Shown piece by piece: positions 9,536 to 18,141 of a DNA stretch of 64,000 nt. The stretch comes from Xanthobacteraceae bacterium (lineage in GTDB: Bacteria; Pseudomonadota; Alphaproteobacteria; Rhizobiales; Xanthobacteraceae). The stretch is taken from the NCBI GenBank assembly GCA_019746355.1, contig JAIESC010000240.1, positions 1 through 64,000 of the forward strand, given 5' to 3'. The number at the start of each line of letters is the position of its first letter. The first letter of the stretch is position 1. The position numbers and the translations under genes were made by a program. The notes beneath the pieces were generated by a model. The model ran no database searches, was not told where the DNA came from, and saw nothing but the letters and a program-made list of their open reading frames with translations.

Positions 9536-9693
9536 TCGGCTGCTGCAATCAGGGCTTTCCTCAATCCGTCGCGGACCGCAGCGATAACCGCGGCGACCCC
9601 GTCGGCCTCGGCCTCAAGTCTACGCAGCGCCGAATCGATCGTGAGCCGATGGTGGTTTGGCGACGGACTGTCGCGCAGGTTCGATTTTGCCAT
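9536..9693 (-). pseudogene. kdsD 5' fragment (second, truncated copy)
   Basis: Reads MAKSNLRDSPSPNHHRLTID and continues with similarity to about residue 50 of the KdsD encoded at 2827-3834, then homology stops 14 bp past the end of the upstream flippase/ligase fusion gene. Differences from the intact copy include Q-D to H-H, T to R and V to A, so the fragment is not recent. It cannot encode an isomerase. It is part of direct repeat copy B. Confidence 0.85.
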
Positions 9694-9883
9694 GCTCGGT
9701 GGCCGGGCTCGCAATGGGATAGGATAGCACCGAACCTCAGGGGAGCGAGCGGTGGGCGGGTTGCCATGACGAGGTTTTCCGCTGTTAAACTAAAGGCTTG
9801 AGCAAATTCAACAGTTTCGCCATGCCAGGGTGGCGCCGGTCGGCAAAGGCCGGTATGGAAATCCCGATGGCGCTCCGGGTGGC
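9538..9883. repeat. Direct repeat copy B (kdsD fragment plus upstream region)
   Basis: Counterpart of 3679-4037, with the same order: kdsD start, AGGATAGCACCGAACC, TTTTCCGCTGTTAAACTAAA, AAATTCAACAGTTTCGCC, GCGCTCCGGGTGGC. Its right end runs straight into the capD start at 9890. The pair bounds a ~5.5-kb block (4038-9535) holding cysD, cysNC and the fusion gene. This copy also fills most of the gene-free stretch 9523-9889. Confidence 0.9.
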
Positions 9884-9889
9884 CGGCTC

Positions 9890-11803
9890 ATGATTTCGTT
9901 TCAGCGGCTTACGCGGCGGCAATGGCTGATCGTGGCCCACGATCTCCTTGTGACCGCGGCCGCGCTGGTTGCGACTCTCTATCTTCGATTTGAGGATGCG
10001 CGGCTGGTGCAGCGGCTGGGTTGGCTGCCACAATTGCTGCTGGGCTTCGTGCTGTTCGCGGCGGTCGTCTATTTCATTTTCGGCCTGCACGAATCCAAGT
10101 GGCGGTTCACGTCGCTGCCGGAGTTGCTGCGGATCATCCAGGCCTCGGCGCTCTTGGCGATCTCGCTGCTGGTTCTCGACTACATCCTGGTGTCACCGAA
10201 TCTCTACGGCACGTTCTTCTTCGGCAAAATCACCATTGCTCTCTACTTCGTGGTTCAAACTGCGTTTCTCGGCGGAATGCGCATCGCCTACCGCTATTTT
10301 CGCGAGGCGCGGACCCAGCGCCGAGCGCGCCACGACAACGCCACGCCAACCCTGATCCTTGGCCGCGCGGCCGACGTTGAGGTTCCGCTTCGAGCGATCG
10401 AGAGCGGCGCGATGACCAGCATCTGGCCGGTCGGCCTCTTGTCGCCCGCGCGCTCCGACCAGGGTACCGTAGTGCGCGGCGTTCCGGTGCTGGGCGGCTT
10501 CGACGACCTGGAACCGGTGATCGCAATGCTGCGCGAGCGCAAAGTCCGGGTGGGCCGACTGGTGCTGACGCCGTCTGTCCTGGAGCCGGGCAGCGGGGCG
10601 GAATCAATTCTGGTCAAGGCGCGGCGGCTCAATCTTGCGGCGAGCCGGCTGCCGTCACTGGATGAAACCGGCCGCACGCTGCAGCTTGCGCCGGTAGCGG
10701 TGGAGGACCTGCTGCTGCGGCCGACGGTGAAGATCGACTACGCGCGGCTGGAAGTCTTCCTGCAAGGAAAGTCCGTGGTCGTGACCGGCGGAGGCGGCTC
10801 GATCGGGGCGGAGATCTGCGACCGGGTGGTGACCTTCGGTGCGGCGCGGCTGCTCATCATCGAGAACTCGGAACCCGCGCTCTACAACGTGCAGGAGGTT
10901 CTTGCCGGCAAGGAGCGCAAGACCCAGATCACCGGCCGGCTGGCCGATGTTCGGGACCGCGAGCGTATGGCTCGCCTGCTGTCGGAATTCAAGCCCGACA
11001 TCGTGTTCCATGCGGCGGCGCTGAAGCATGTTCCGCTGCTGGAGGAAGATTGGGGCGAGGGCATCAAGACCAACGTGTTCGGCTCGGTCAACGTCGCCGA
11101 CGCTGCCAGGCAGGCCGGTGCTGCGGCGATGGTGATGATTTCGACGGACAAGGCGATCGAACCCGTGTCGGTGCTGGGCGCGACCAAGCGCTTTGCCGAG
11201 ATGTATTGCCAGGCGCTCGACGCTGAAACGGCACGGATCGGCGACGTCATCCGTCCGAACACGCGCTTCATCTCGGTGCGCTTCGGCAACGTGCTCGCCT
11301 CTAACGGCTCGGTGGTGCCGAAGTTCAAGGCGCAGATCGAGGCTGGCGGGCCCGTGACCGTCACGCATCCGGACATGGTGCGCTACTTCATGACCATCCG
11401 CGAGGCCTGCGACCTCGTGGTGTCGGCATCAAGCCATGCGCTCGGGCCGAAACGCGACGACGTCTCGGTCTATGTCCTCAACATGGGGCAGCCGGTGAAG
11501 ATTGCTGAGCTGGCCGAACGCATGATCAGGCTGTCGGGCCTCGAGCCGGGCTACGACATTCAGATCGTCTACACCGGCATGCGCCCGGGCGAACGGCTCA
11601 ACGAAATCCTGTTCGCCCGCGAGGAGGCCAATTCCGAGGTCGGCATCAGTGGCGTGATTGCAGCGCGGCCGCTCAGCCCGTCGCTCGGGACGATGCACGC
11701 ATGGCTTGCGACGCTGGAGCAGGGACTGCGGCAGGAGGAGCGAGCGGCGATCTACGCTGTACTGCAGGACGCGGTGCCGGATTTCCGTGGGGCGGCCGCT
11801 TAG
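9890..11803 (+). CDS. CapD/WbpM-type UDP-N-acetylglucosamine 4,6-dehydratase (membrane-anchored)
   Basis: 637 residues: four N-terminal membrane helices (about 10-125), a CoA-binding-like Rossmann linker (TPTLILGRAADVEVPLRAIE), then an extended-SDR nucleotide-sugar dehydratase domain with VVVTGGGGSIGAEI at about 297 and FHAAALKHVPLLE. Such enzymes make UDP-4-keto-6-deoxy-HexNAc for N-acetylated deoxysugars, bacillosamine or legionaminate routes. The YxxxK position reads VLGATKR, with Leu where classical SDRs have Tyr and WbpM has Met. Start at 9890 (MISFQRLTRRQW) is placed just after the repeat. The family's retaining stereochemistry is established for homologues, not shown here. Confidence 0.88.
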   Translation: MISFQRLTRRQWLIVAHDLLVTAAALVATLYLRFEDARLVQRLGWLPQLLLGFVLFAAVVYFIFGLHESKWRFTSLPELLRIIQASALLAISLLVLDYILVSPNLYGTFFFGKITIALYFVVQTAFLGGMRIAYRYFREARTQRRARHDNATPTLILGRAADVEVPLRAIESGAMTSIWPVGLLSPARSDQGTVVRGVPVLGGFDDLEPVIAMLRERKVRVGRLVLTPSVLEPGSGAESILVKARRLNLAASRLPSLDETGRTLQLAPVAVEDLLLRPTVKIDYARLEVFLQGKSVVVTGGGGSIGAEICDRVVTFGAARLLIIENSEPALYNVQEVLAGKERKTQITGRLADVRDRERMARLLSEFKPDIVFHAAALKHVPLLEEDWGEGIKTNVFGSVNVADAARQAGAAAMVMISTDKAIEPVSVLGATKRFAEMYCQALDAETARIGDVIRPNTRFISVRFGNVLASNGSVVPKFKAQIEAGGPVTVTHPDMVRYFMTIREACDLVVSASSHALGPKRDDVSVYVLNMGQPVKIAELAERMIRLSGLEPGYDIQIVYTGMRPGERLNEILFAREEANSEVGISGVIAARPLSPSLGTMHAWLATLEQGLRQEERAAIYAVLQDAVPDFRGAAA

Positions 11804-11818
11804 ACCTGCCAGCTCGGT

Positions 11819-13003
11819 TCAATGCTGCGCCCGCCGTAGAGGGTGGCTTACAAGCGCGGTCCCGATTGTTTCAGCCAGGACTTCGCCGTAAATTCGGTTT
11901 CCACGATAATTCAAATGCCCGCGACCGAGCGTCGTCTCAAATCCGTGAAGTTTCCGCATTTCATCGCGGCCGAGGCGATCGACAATGATCCCTTCGAAAT
12001 CAACCATCTGGATGTTCGACGCGCCAAGGCGTGCTTCCATAACATTCGCGAGGCGGCGCCGGTTTTCGGGCGTCGCCGGGCAGCCGAACGGAATGCCGCG
12101 TGCGGCGATGATGACGGGAAATTTTCGTTCAGATTGGGTTTGCGCGAGGTCGCGAATGAAAGCAGTGAGCACGGCGCCTGGGACTGATGGCTCATTGTCG
12201 CGCCAGAGCATAAGCGCGTTGTTGTACGGTACGTCATCGCAGTGGAGCGGCGCTTGCGAAGCGACCGCAGGCGCTTGTTGCGCTTGCATCAACTCGGCGA
12301 ACAAGCCGATGTTCTTTCGGCTATTCAGAATCCGGGCCGCAGCGCTCCGGTCGAGCAGCCAATAGAACATCGTTCCGCTAGTGGAATTCCGGAACTCGTA
12401 GCCGCGTGTCGAACGGAAGCGGTAAGATAGCCGCATCTCACCAGAATCGTCGGCTCGGTATGCGGTGAACATACTGTCGTCAGTCACCACGGGGCTGAGA
12501 AACTCCGTCATCGAAACGAACACAACCGCCAAGGCGGGCTTGAGATCACTGCCCAGCGTTTGGAGCCGCGCCACCTCAACAGGTGGAGTCGAGCCCGCCA
12601 AGCCCAGATTGACAACCTCCGCACCTGGAGTTCGCGTACTGACGATTGTTTCCGCGATCGCCACGGCGGTCTTCGGCTGCTCGACCTGGAGGGCCTCGAT
12701 GATCGAATCCCCGACGACGACGGTGCGCGGTGCGTCGCCGGGAGCATAAGGTCTTTCTCGGTCGCGAAGTCCCAGACTGGAGATGCGGATCGGCGCGCGA
12801 TTCTCCTTGAGCCAATAGCCTTCCGCATTCGGGCGGTGACGATAGCCGCTAAAGGGGTCGCTGGAATATGCAGAGATTTCGGAAACGGGCAGGACACGCC
12901 AGAGCGGCGTCCGCTCGATCATCTGCATAAGCACTTCCATGGCGAGCGTGGCGGCCGCCAGTCCCAACAGAGCACGAAGGAAGAGTTTTGGAAGCCTGCG
13001 CAT
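11819..13003 (-). CDS. SGNH-hydrolase-fold membrane-anchored protein (probable polysaccharide O-acetylation partner)
   Basis: A ~394-residue protein with one N-terminal membrane anchor (residues ~5-25), block I GDSIIEA (~96) and block V GRGHLNYRGNRIYGE near the C-terminus, the pattern of SGNH/GDSL esterases and AlgX/PatB-like acetyltransferases. The rest should lie in the periplasm. Start is ATG 13003; a TTG at 13012 would overlap the preceding MBOAT stop by 4 bp and is an alternative. Translationally coupled behind the MBOAT gene, so the two probably move acyl groups from cytoplasmic donors through the membrane to a glycan (inference from AlgI-AlgJ/X and PatA-PatB pairs). Confidence 0.7.
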   Translation of the reverse strand: MRRLPKLFLRALLGLAAATLAMEVLMQMIERTPLWRVLPVSEISAYSSDPFSGYRHRPNAEGYWLKENRAPIRISSLGLRDRERPYAPGDAPRTVVVGDSIIEALQVEQPKTAVAIAETIVSTRTPGAEVVNLGLAGSTPPVEVARLQTLGSDLKPALAVVFVSMTEFLSPVVTDDSMFTAYRADDSGEMRLSYRFRSTRGYEFRNSTSGTMFYWLLDRSAAARILNSRKNIGLFAELMQAQQAPAVASQAPLHCDDVPYNNALMLWRDNEPSVPGAVLTAFIRDLAQTQSERKFPVIIAARGIPFGCPATPENRRRLANVMEARLGASNIQMVDFEGIIVDRLGRDEMRKLHGFETTLGRGHLNYRGNRIYGEVLAETIGTALVSHPLRRAQH

Positions 13004-13008
13004 GAATA

Positions 13009-14373
13009 TCAAAACCGGAAATAGATGAACGGTGCGTCCTGCACCTTGGGCAGCAGCAGGATGTAGAAGCAGAGGCCTACAAATAGGCAGCGCAGGAAAA
13101 TGCCGTCGACTCTGCGAATGACACGGACGCAGGCGCGCGTGAATAACTTGCTTTCAGCCCAATGGAGCAGCAGCAGGGTTGCGCATCCCGCGACAATGAG
13201 CGCCCTGCCGCAATGGTCGTCCGGAATCGTTGCTGTCCCGGAGGCGACGCTTCCGAAGAGGGTGCCGATGTAAGAAATGGCGGACTCAAGGCTGCTCGCT
13301 CGAAAGAACGTCCACAAGAGCGTCGCCACAAACAGGGTCAGCAACCATTGTATGAAGCCGAGCTTCGCCAGCGTATTGCCGAACGCGCGCCACATCAGGA
13401 TGACCAAGGCCCACCCGAGGCCCCAGATCACGAAGGTCCAATTGGCACCATGCCACAGGCCAGCCAGCATCATGACGCAAACAAGCACCAGGGCGGGTTT
13501 GAGCCAGCCGCCACGATTGCCGCCCAATGGGATGTAGAGGTAGTCACGAATCCATTCCGACAGCGTGATATGCCAGCGACGCCAGAATTCCTGCGGAGAT
13601 CGCGAGAGATAGGGCTGCCGGAAGTTGATGGCGAGGCGAATTCCGAAAAGGTAAGAAAGGCCCACGGCGATATCGGAGTAGCCGGAAAAATCGAAGTAGA
13701 CCTGAAACGAAAATAGCCAAAGGCCGAGCCACGCGACGGCCGCGTCTGCGGGGCCGTCGCGAAAGACCGCGTCGGCGATTGGGCCGATCGAATCCGCAAG
13801 CATCACCTTCTTGACCAGGCCCAGCAGGCAAAGGCCCAGGCCAAGGCCCAGCAGTCGATGACGGCGCACGGTGCCTTTGAATAGCCGATGGACCTGTGGC
13901 CCAAACTGCCGCCAGCGCATGATCGGGCCGGCGACTAACTGACCGAAGAACATTTTGAATAGGACAAAGCGCGGCAGCGACAAGAAAGGTTGCGCGCGGC
14001 CGCGCGTGAGGTCGACCAGGAAGGCCGAAAGCTGAAAAACGTAAAATGAGATCCCCAGCGGGATGACGATCGTGCTGGTGAAAAGGTCGAAGCCGGCAGC
14101 GTCTGCGAGGAACGCGCTGTACTTGAAATAGGCAAGGCAACCAAAATTGACCGCAAGCGCGGCATAGAGCCATTTGCGGTCGCGCAGGACCGGAAATTGC
14201 ATGGCGAAGTTGAACAGGATCAGAGCGGTCGCGAGCAGCGAGTCGCGCAGGCCTGCAACGGAATAGAATACGACGCTGGCGATAAGCAGCACCCATCCGC
14301 GCCAGGGCAGGATGCTGAACGCAATCCAGACCGCGCCCAGGAAAAACGCGAAATAAAGGGCGTCGTAGCTCAC
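13009..14373 (-). CDS. MBOAT-family membrane O-acyltransferase (AlgI-like)
   Basis: 454 residues with about ten membrane segments. Conserved AlgI-type stretches include FFGQLVAGPIMRW, VYFDFSGYSDIAVGLSYLFG, NFRQPYLSRSPQEFWRRWHI and the catalytic-His region LAGLWHGANWTFVIWG. Such proteins transfer acetyl (or other acyl) groups across the inner membrane to exported polysaccharides. Length is typical of AlgI. First gene of a two-gene minus-strand unit; its stop overlaps the next gene's possible TTG start. Confidence 0.92.
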   Translation of the reverse strand: MSYDALYFAFFLGAVWIAFSILPWRGWVLLIASVVFYSVAGLRDSLLATALILFNFAMQFPVLRDRKWLYAALAVNFGCLAYFKYSAFLADAAGFDLFTSTIVIPLGISFYVFQLSAFLVDLTRGRAQPFLSLPRFVLFKMFFGQLVAGPIMRWRQFGPQVHRLFKGTVRRHRLLGLGLGLCLLGLVKKVMLADSIGPIADAVFRDGPADAAVAWLGLWLFSFQVYFDFSGYSDIAVGLSYLFGIRLAINFRQPYLSRSPQEFWRRWHITLSEWIRDYLYIPLGGNRGGWLKPALVLVCVMMLAGLWHGANWTFVIWGLGWALVILMWRAFGNTLAKLGFIQWLLTLFVATLLWTFFRASSLESAISYIGTLFGSVASGTATIPDDHCGRALIVAGCATLLLLHWAESKLFTRACVRVIRRVDGIFLRCLFVGLCFYILLLPKVQDAPFIYFRF

Positions 14374-14899
14374 GACGACAGCCGGTCGCGTTCTGTGGAA
14401 AAGCTTGCTCGTGCGCGAGCGTCGGGCCGTTTAGCGCAGCACAAGTTTCCCGGGCTCCTGCTTGAGATACCCTGCTCCAGTTCGCGGGCAATCAAAGCGA
14501 GCCTAAGCTTTTCGCCGCCCGGAGGGCTCTCAATGCCCTAAGGCCACTGCCGCCCCCGGTCAATAAAGAACAGGGATATTGCCAAAAACAAGCCAATCCC
14601 CCGTCCGGGGGCGCTATTGCGAAAAGTCAAGGCTGCGAGGACGTTCCCCCGCCGCAATCCTTAAGCCTACCGCGTGCCGTGATGATCGACACATGCGGGC
14701 TTGCCAGTACGGAGGCTGTTGGAAAACGATGATCTTTGCGACGCCATGGCCGCGCATCACGCGATTGTCCAGGATTGATGTCCTCCCGGGCTACCAGAAT
14801 AACCAGCACTGTCCCTGGGGGGTGGATATTGGCCAGCACTGAGAAGCATTCCGACGCGCCGAAGTGAAAAAGGCCGCCAGCTGAGGCACTCTTTGGATC
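14374..14899. other. Gene-free stretch, no clear element
   Basis: 526 bp between the MBOAT gene and a small secreted-protein gene, both on the minus strand. It should hold the MBOAT promoter. A near-palindrome CCCCCG-TC-CGGGGG lies at 14598-14611 but has a two-base loop and no T-run, so it is not a convincing terminator. No open frame with recognisable similarity was found. Confidence 0.5.
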
Positions 14900-15199
14900 T
14901 CAGTATCCTCGATACGGCTTACAGACACCGTCTTGGATCGTGTAGCCCGGCACGCTGCATGAGTGCGGGCGGCTTCTGTAGCAATCACCGTAGCGATTGC
15001 AGTGAACACTGCCGACCGGGCGCGGTGGCCCGTAGAATCTCGGCGCGTAGTAGCCCCCGTATCGAGGTCCGTCCATCGGCACACAGGCGCGGCCATTGAA
15101 GTACCAGCCGCGTCCGCAGCCGTCGCGGGCTTCGGCGGTCGAGAGTGTGACCACTGCAGTCATGGCGCCAACGGCAAACAACAGGAAGAGCCGAAACAT
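14900..15199 (-). CDS. Small secreted Cys/Gly/Tyr-rich protein
   Basis: 99 residues beginning MFRLFLLFAVGAMTAVV, a clear signal peptide with probable cleavage after STAEA. The mature ~75 residues are rich in Gly, Tyr and Pro and hold about seven Cys in short motifs (DGCGRGWYFNGRACVPM, HCNRYGDC, HSCSVPGY, DGVCKPYRGY), suggesting disulfides in the periplasm or outside. The start is fixed by AAGGAGA eight bases before ATG 15199. Similar small proteins of unknown function are common in Bradyrhizobium-like genomes (recall, not searched). No link to glycan synthesis is visible. Confidence 0.75.
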   Translation of the reverse strand: MFRLFLLFAVGAMTAVVTLSTAEARDGCGRGWYFNGRACVPMDGPRYGGYYAPRFYGPPRPVGSVHCNRYGDCYRSRPHSCSVPGYTIQDGVCKPYRGY

Positions 15200-15346
15200 G
15201 TGGTTGTTTCTCCTTGCTGGTGTAAAGGTAGAAATACCGACATGAACGAGAACTAAACGCCGGTGCGGCAAAACAGGCATTTTCGCCAATTTGCCCCGTT
15301 GGGCGCGATCGCTGTTCTGTTTCCCCGGTGCCCTCCCCAATAACCA

Positions 15347-15976
15347 TCACCCAGGAGCGAGCATGGCGCAGCGCCAGTTCTCAAAGTTTTTCAGGGAACT
15401 TGTATGCCGCCACCGCGAATTCGACGCTGCATCGCGGAAGCCATGCGCAGCCGCGATCTGCTCGTATGGATGATACCAGCCGCCGGACGGACGCGTGATC
15501 GCCCGCGTTATGTCGAATGGCGGGGCTGGCTCAAATATCATAAGGCTGCATTGACGATGCGCAGCGGCTGATAGGAGGGCATCGAGCTCCGGTGGAGAAA
15601 GAAACACCAGTGTACCCACGCTCAGCACCAGCGCGCCTGCGGGAAAATCGGCGGGAGCATAGGGCCGGAACTCGATACCATTCACAACACGGCGGACCGA
15701 ATAGTCCGGGCCGATATCCATCGCGGTCGCTTCAATTGCCGGCAACCCGGATTTGATCGCACGTATTCGGTCGCCGCTCGCCGCCCCTATTTCGACGACG
15801 GAACTGAATGCCGTTGCGGCTCGGATCGCTAGCGCGACCGGAACGTCAAATGGATCGCGCGGCAAAGTTGAAAAGTGGCGCTGCGAATAGCTCCGGGTGG
15901 GCGCGCGTTGGCGCACGCAGCGAGTCAACTGCCGCAAACACCAGGCTGCCAACTTAATGCGGAAGCCTCCAAACAT
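15347..15976 (-). CDS. Methyltransferase-like protein of unknown function
   Basis: 209 residues from the ATG at 15976 (MFGGFRIKLAAWC); a longer frame reaches 16072. A motif-I-like VVEIGAASGDRIRAI (about 60-74), followed by EATAMDIGPDY (motif II) and ALVLSVGTLVFL (motif IV), suggests a class I SAM-dependent methyltransferase fold. Substrate unknown. It stands alone, minus strand, 147 bp upstream of the small secreted protein, so the two might share a transcript. Confidence in the fold is moderate and in activity low. Confidence 0.5.
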   Translation of the reverse strand: MFGGFRIKLAAWCLRQLTRCVRQRAPTRSYSQRHFSTLPRDPFDVPVALAIRAATAFSSVVEIGAASGDRIRAIKSGLPAIEATAMDIGPDYSVRRVVNGIEFRPYAPADFPAGALVLSVGTLVFLSPPELDALLSAAAHRQCSLMIFEPAPPFDITRAITRPSGGWYHPYEQIAAAHGFRDAASNSRWRHTSSLKNFENWRCAMLAPG

Positions 15977-16386
15977 GATGATCACCCCGAAAGTCAAATC
16001 ATACCAGCCAGAATTGCCAACAGTAACAAGGCGAAATCCGAATCGCTGCTTCCCGCAAGGCGAACAGTCCATACGTGGCGCCTCGACGGCGTAAGTCGCC
16101 GCCGGGATCGCCGCGATCAGCGCGATTGTTGTCGCGACAGCGAATACGAAAAAAAGCGATAATCAGATCGCTTGATCGGCTGTATTGAGCTGCTCAAAAC
16201 CTCATCGTTGGCTAACGTCGTGGTGAACGGTCATGCTGTCGGGGGGTGTACTGGCGCGCCGGTACAAGTTCGAAAGCGCAATATGTACAGGGCGTAACGC
16301 CAACGGCCAGGGGTTGGCAGGGTTTGCACTCCCCGCGCTGTTCATGATATGAACGCTAGGGAAACAGCATTTAGGTCCTGTCGAAT
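15977..16386. other. Divergent intergenic region upstream of the wHTH-NusG pair
   Basis: 410 bp between the divergent methyltransferase-like and wHTH genes. The right end holds a promoter-like element overlapped by a perfect palindrome (see 16324-16354). The remainder shows no gene; AAAAAAAGCGATAATCAGATCGC (about 16149-16170, given here only as a landmark region) contains GCGATAATCAGATCGC, an imperfect inverted repeat. Confidence 0.5.
16324..16354 (+). promoter_or_regulatory. Promoter with operator-like palindrome GTTCAT-N3-ATGAAC
   Basis: TTGCAC (16324-16329), an 18-bp spacer and TATGAA (16348-16353) form a sigma70-like promoter. GTTCATGATATGAAC (16340-16354) covers the -10. The start codon of the wHTH gene follows 32 bp later. 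The same architecture, with the same palindrome arms and spacing, recurs at 22586-22616. The regulator encoded immediately downstream is the natural candidate ligand (inference). Confidence 0.6.
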
Positions 16387-17055
16387 ATGGATCAATTGCC
16401 TGGCAAGGCCGGCAAAAATTCTGACGCCGTGGAACGCTTCGACGAGACGTTGCTTGGCGTGCTCAACGTGGTCGAGCGTGATCCGCAGACCTCGCAGCGC
16501 GTGATCTCACGGGAACTTGGCGTGGCACTGGGGCTTGCCAACGCTTACTTGAAGCGCTGCGTTCGCAAAGGCTTCATAAAGATCAGCCAGGTGCCCAAGC
16601 GGCGCTACGCGTACTATCTCACACCGCAGGGCTTTGCCGAGAAGGCGAGGCTGACGGGCGAGTATCTGTCATCGTCGCTGTCATTCTTTCGCACCGCGCG
16701 TGAGCAGATGTCGGACATCCTGGCCAGCTGCGCGACGAGCGGCTACCGTCGGGTAGCGCTGGCCGGCGTATCGGATTTGGCGGAGGTCGGCAGGCTGTGT
16801 GCGTACGACCATAAGATCGAACTGGTCGGCATCGTTGATGCGTCGCAGGCCGGAACAAGCTTTCACGGGCTTCCGGTCTTCGCAACGCTCGGCGCGGGGA
16901 AGCCGGTCGATGCCGTGATCGTCACCAGCCTGATCAAGCCGGAGTTGATCTACGAAACCTTGGCGCAGGAGATAGCGCGCGAGCGAATTTTTGCACCGCG
17001 GTTGCTGCGGCTGAAGCTGCCGGCAGTTCCAATCGGCAAGGTTGTTGCAGAATGA
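16387..17055 (+). CDS. Winged-helix transcriptional regulator with C-terminal Rossmann-like sensor domain
   Basis: 222 residues. Residues ~20-90 form a MarR/wHTH-type domain (LLGVLNVVERDPQTSQRVIS, LGLANAYLKRCVRKGFIKIS, YAYYLTPQGFAEK). Residues ~115-215 resemble a nucleotide- or sugar-binding Rossmann fold (VALAGVSDLAEVGRLCAYDH, VGIVDASQAGTSFHGLPVF, AVIVTSLIKPELIYE), similar to the sensory half of Gfo/Idh or CoA-binding proteins. It could therefore sense a nucleotide sugar or cofactor. Its stop overlaps the NusG-like start by 4 bp, so repressor and antiterminator are co-made. Likely binds the palindrome on its own promoter. DNA-binding role is inferred from fold. Confidence 0.75.
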   Translation: MDQLPGKAGKNSDAVERFDETLLGVLNVVERDPQTSQRVISRELGVALGLANAYLKRCVRKGFIKISQVPKRRYAYYLTPQGFAEKARLTGEYLSSSLSFFRTAREQMSDILASCATSGYRRVALAGVSDLAEVGRLCAYDHKIELVGIVDASQAGTSFHGLPVFATLGAGKPVDAVIVTSLIKPELIYETLAQEIARERIFAPRLLRLKLPAVPIGKVVAE

Positions 17056-17555
17056 ACCGCTGGTATGCCGCCTACACGCATCCGCGCAAGGAAGACATCG
17101 CAACCGAGAATCTTGCGCGCCAGGGCTTTGACGTCTTCTTTCCACGCTATCTCAAGCGGCGTCGCCACGCGCGCAAAGTGGAACAGGTGCCAGCGCCACT
17201 GTTCCCTCGCTACGTATTCGTCGCCTTCGATGCGCTGGAGAGCACGTGGCGGACGATCCGATCGACGCGCGGCGTGATCGATCTCGTCCGCAACGGGCTC
17301 GACCCGGTGCCGGTGCCCGACACCATCATCAGCGAGATCAGGCGCCGCCAGGACGAGAAGGGCCTGGTGCTGCTCGGACAGTCGCTTCAGCTCGCCGCCG
17401 GCGATGCGTTCCGCATCGAGAACGGCCCGCTGTCGTCGCACCTTGCGATCTTCAAGGCCAGGCGCGACGAGTCGCGGGTGATCGCGCTGCTGCGGATCTT
17501 GGGACGCGAGGTCACCGTGCAGGTGCCGATTGCGGCTGTCGGGCCGGTCTATTGA
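17052..17555 (+). CDS. NusG/RfaH-family transcription antiterminator paralogue
   Basis: 167 residues: NGN domain (about 1-105: RWYAAYTHPRKEDIATENL, GFDVFFPRYLKRRRHARK, PLFPRYVFVAFD) followed by a KOW-containing domain (about 110-167: GDAFRIENGPLSSHLAIF, LRILGREVTVQVP). Specialised NusG paralogues (RfaH, UpxY, LoaP) keep RNA polymerase going through very long polysaccharide operons. Here the gene is not at the head of such an operon: it is coupled to the wHTH gene and ends 4 bp from a convergent gene, so it would act in trans. The nearest long target is the 30-kb plus-strand run starting at 22734, whose leader holds an ops-like GCGGTAGC. Confidence 0.85.
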   Translation: MNRWYAAYTHPRKEDIATENLARQGFDVFFPRYLKRRRHARKVEQVPAPLFPRYVFVAFDALESTWRTIRSTRGVIDLVRNGLDPVPVPDTIISEIRRRQDEKGLVLLGQSLQLAAGDAFRIENGPLSSHLAIFKARRDESRVIALLRILGREVTVQVPIAAVGPVY

Positions 17556-17559
17556 CGGG

Positions 17560-18132
17560 TCACTCCCAGCGGGTGGCGAGCACCTTGCCCGGATTGCCCA
17601 TCACGATCGAGCCGTTCGGCACCGACTTGCGCACCACGGCGCCGGCTCCGACCACGACGTTGTGGCCGATCTCCACGCCTGGCAGGATGATGGCGTTGAC
17701 GCCGATCCAGGCGCCGCTGCGGATGACAACATCCTTGGGCGGCATAAAGCCTTGCTGACCGATTGGGCGGCTGGTGTCGTAGAATTTGTGGGTGTTGGTG
17801 TAGATTTGGACGCCGGAGGCGAGGATGGAGTCGTCCTCGATGATGATCGCGCCCTCCTGCTCGTTGGGGGCGTTGTGGGGATGGCCCGCGACCAGCATGG
17901 TGCCGGGGCGGATGATCACGCGGGCGCCAATGGAAATCTTCGAGCATCCCAGCGCATAGGCGCCGGCACGGAATACGGCGTCCTCGCCGAACGACCGGAA
18001 CATCTTCTTGCAGAGCTTTTCCATCAGGCTTGGAAAGTGCAGCCGCCAGTGGGTCAGCGGGATATCGGGGCCGATCCGGTCGCAGGTCGACCAGAAGCGG
18101 TATCGGTCGCGAATGTCTCGAGCCAGGCCCAT
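17560..18132 (-). CDS. Left-handed beta-helix (hexapeptide) O/N-acyltransferase
   Basis: 190 residues with clear hexapeptide turns (ISIGARVIIRPGTMLVAG, GAIIIEDDSILASGVQIYTN, VVIRSGAWIGVNAIILPGVEI, GHNVVVGAGAVVRKSVP) and a WbbJ/maltose-O-acetyltransferase-like ending GNPGKVLATRWE. The His in NTHKFYD is the usual catalytic-base position. Last gene of the minus-strand ACP cassette, 9 bp after the FkbH gene, so it may transfer either acetyl or the ACP-bound acyl group to a sugar (inference). It is convergent with the NusG-like gene, with only 4 bp between them. Confidence 0.85.
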   Translation of the reverse strand: MGLARDIRDRYRFWSTCDRIGPDIPLTHWRLHFPSLMEKLCKKMFRSFGEDAVFRAGAYALGCSKISIGARVIIRPGTMLVAGHPHNAPNEQEGAIIIEDDSILASGVQIYTNTHKFYDTSRPIGQQGFMPPKDVVIRSGAWIGVNAIILPGVEIGHNVVVGAGAVVRKSVPNGSIVMGNPGKVLATRWE

Positions 18133-18141
18133 GATCGCGCC

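Noticed and set aside
14598..14611. CCCCCG-TC-CGGGGG as a rho-independent terminator
   Set aside because: Two-base loop is sterically unlikely and no T-run follows on either strand.
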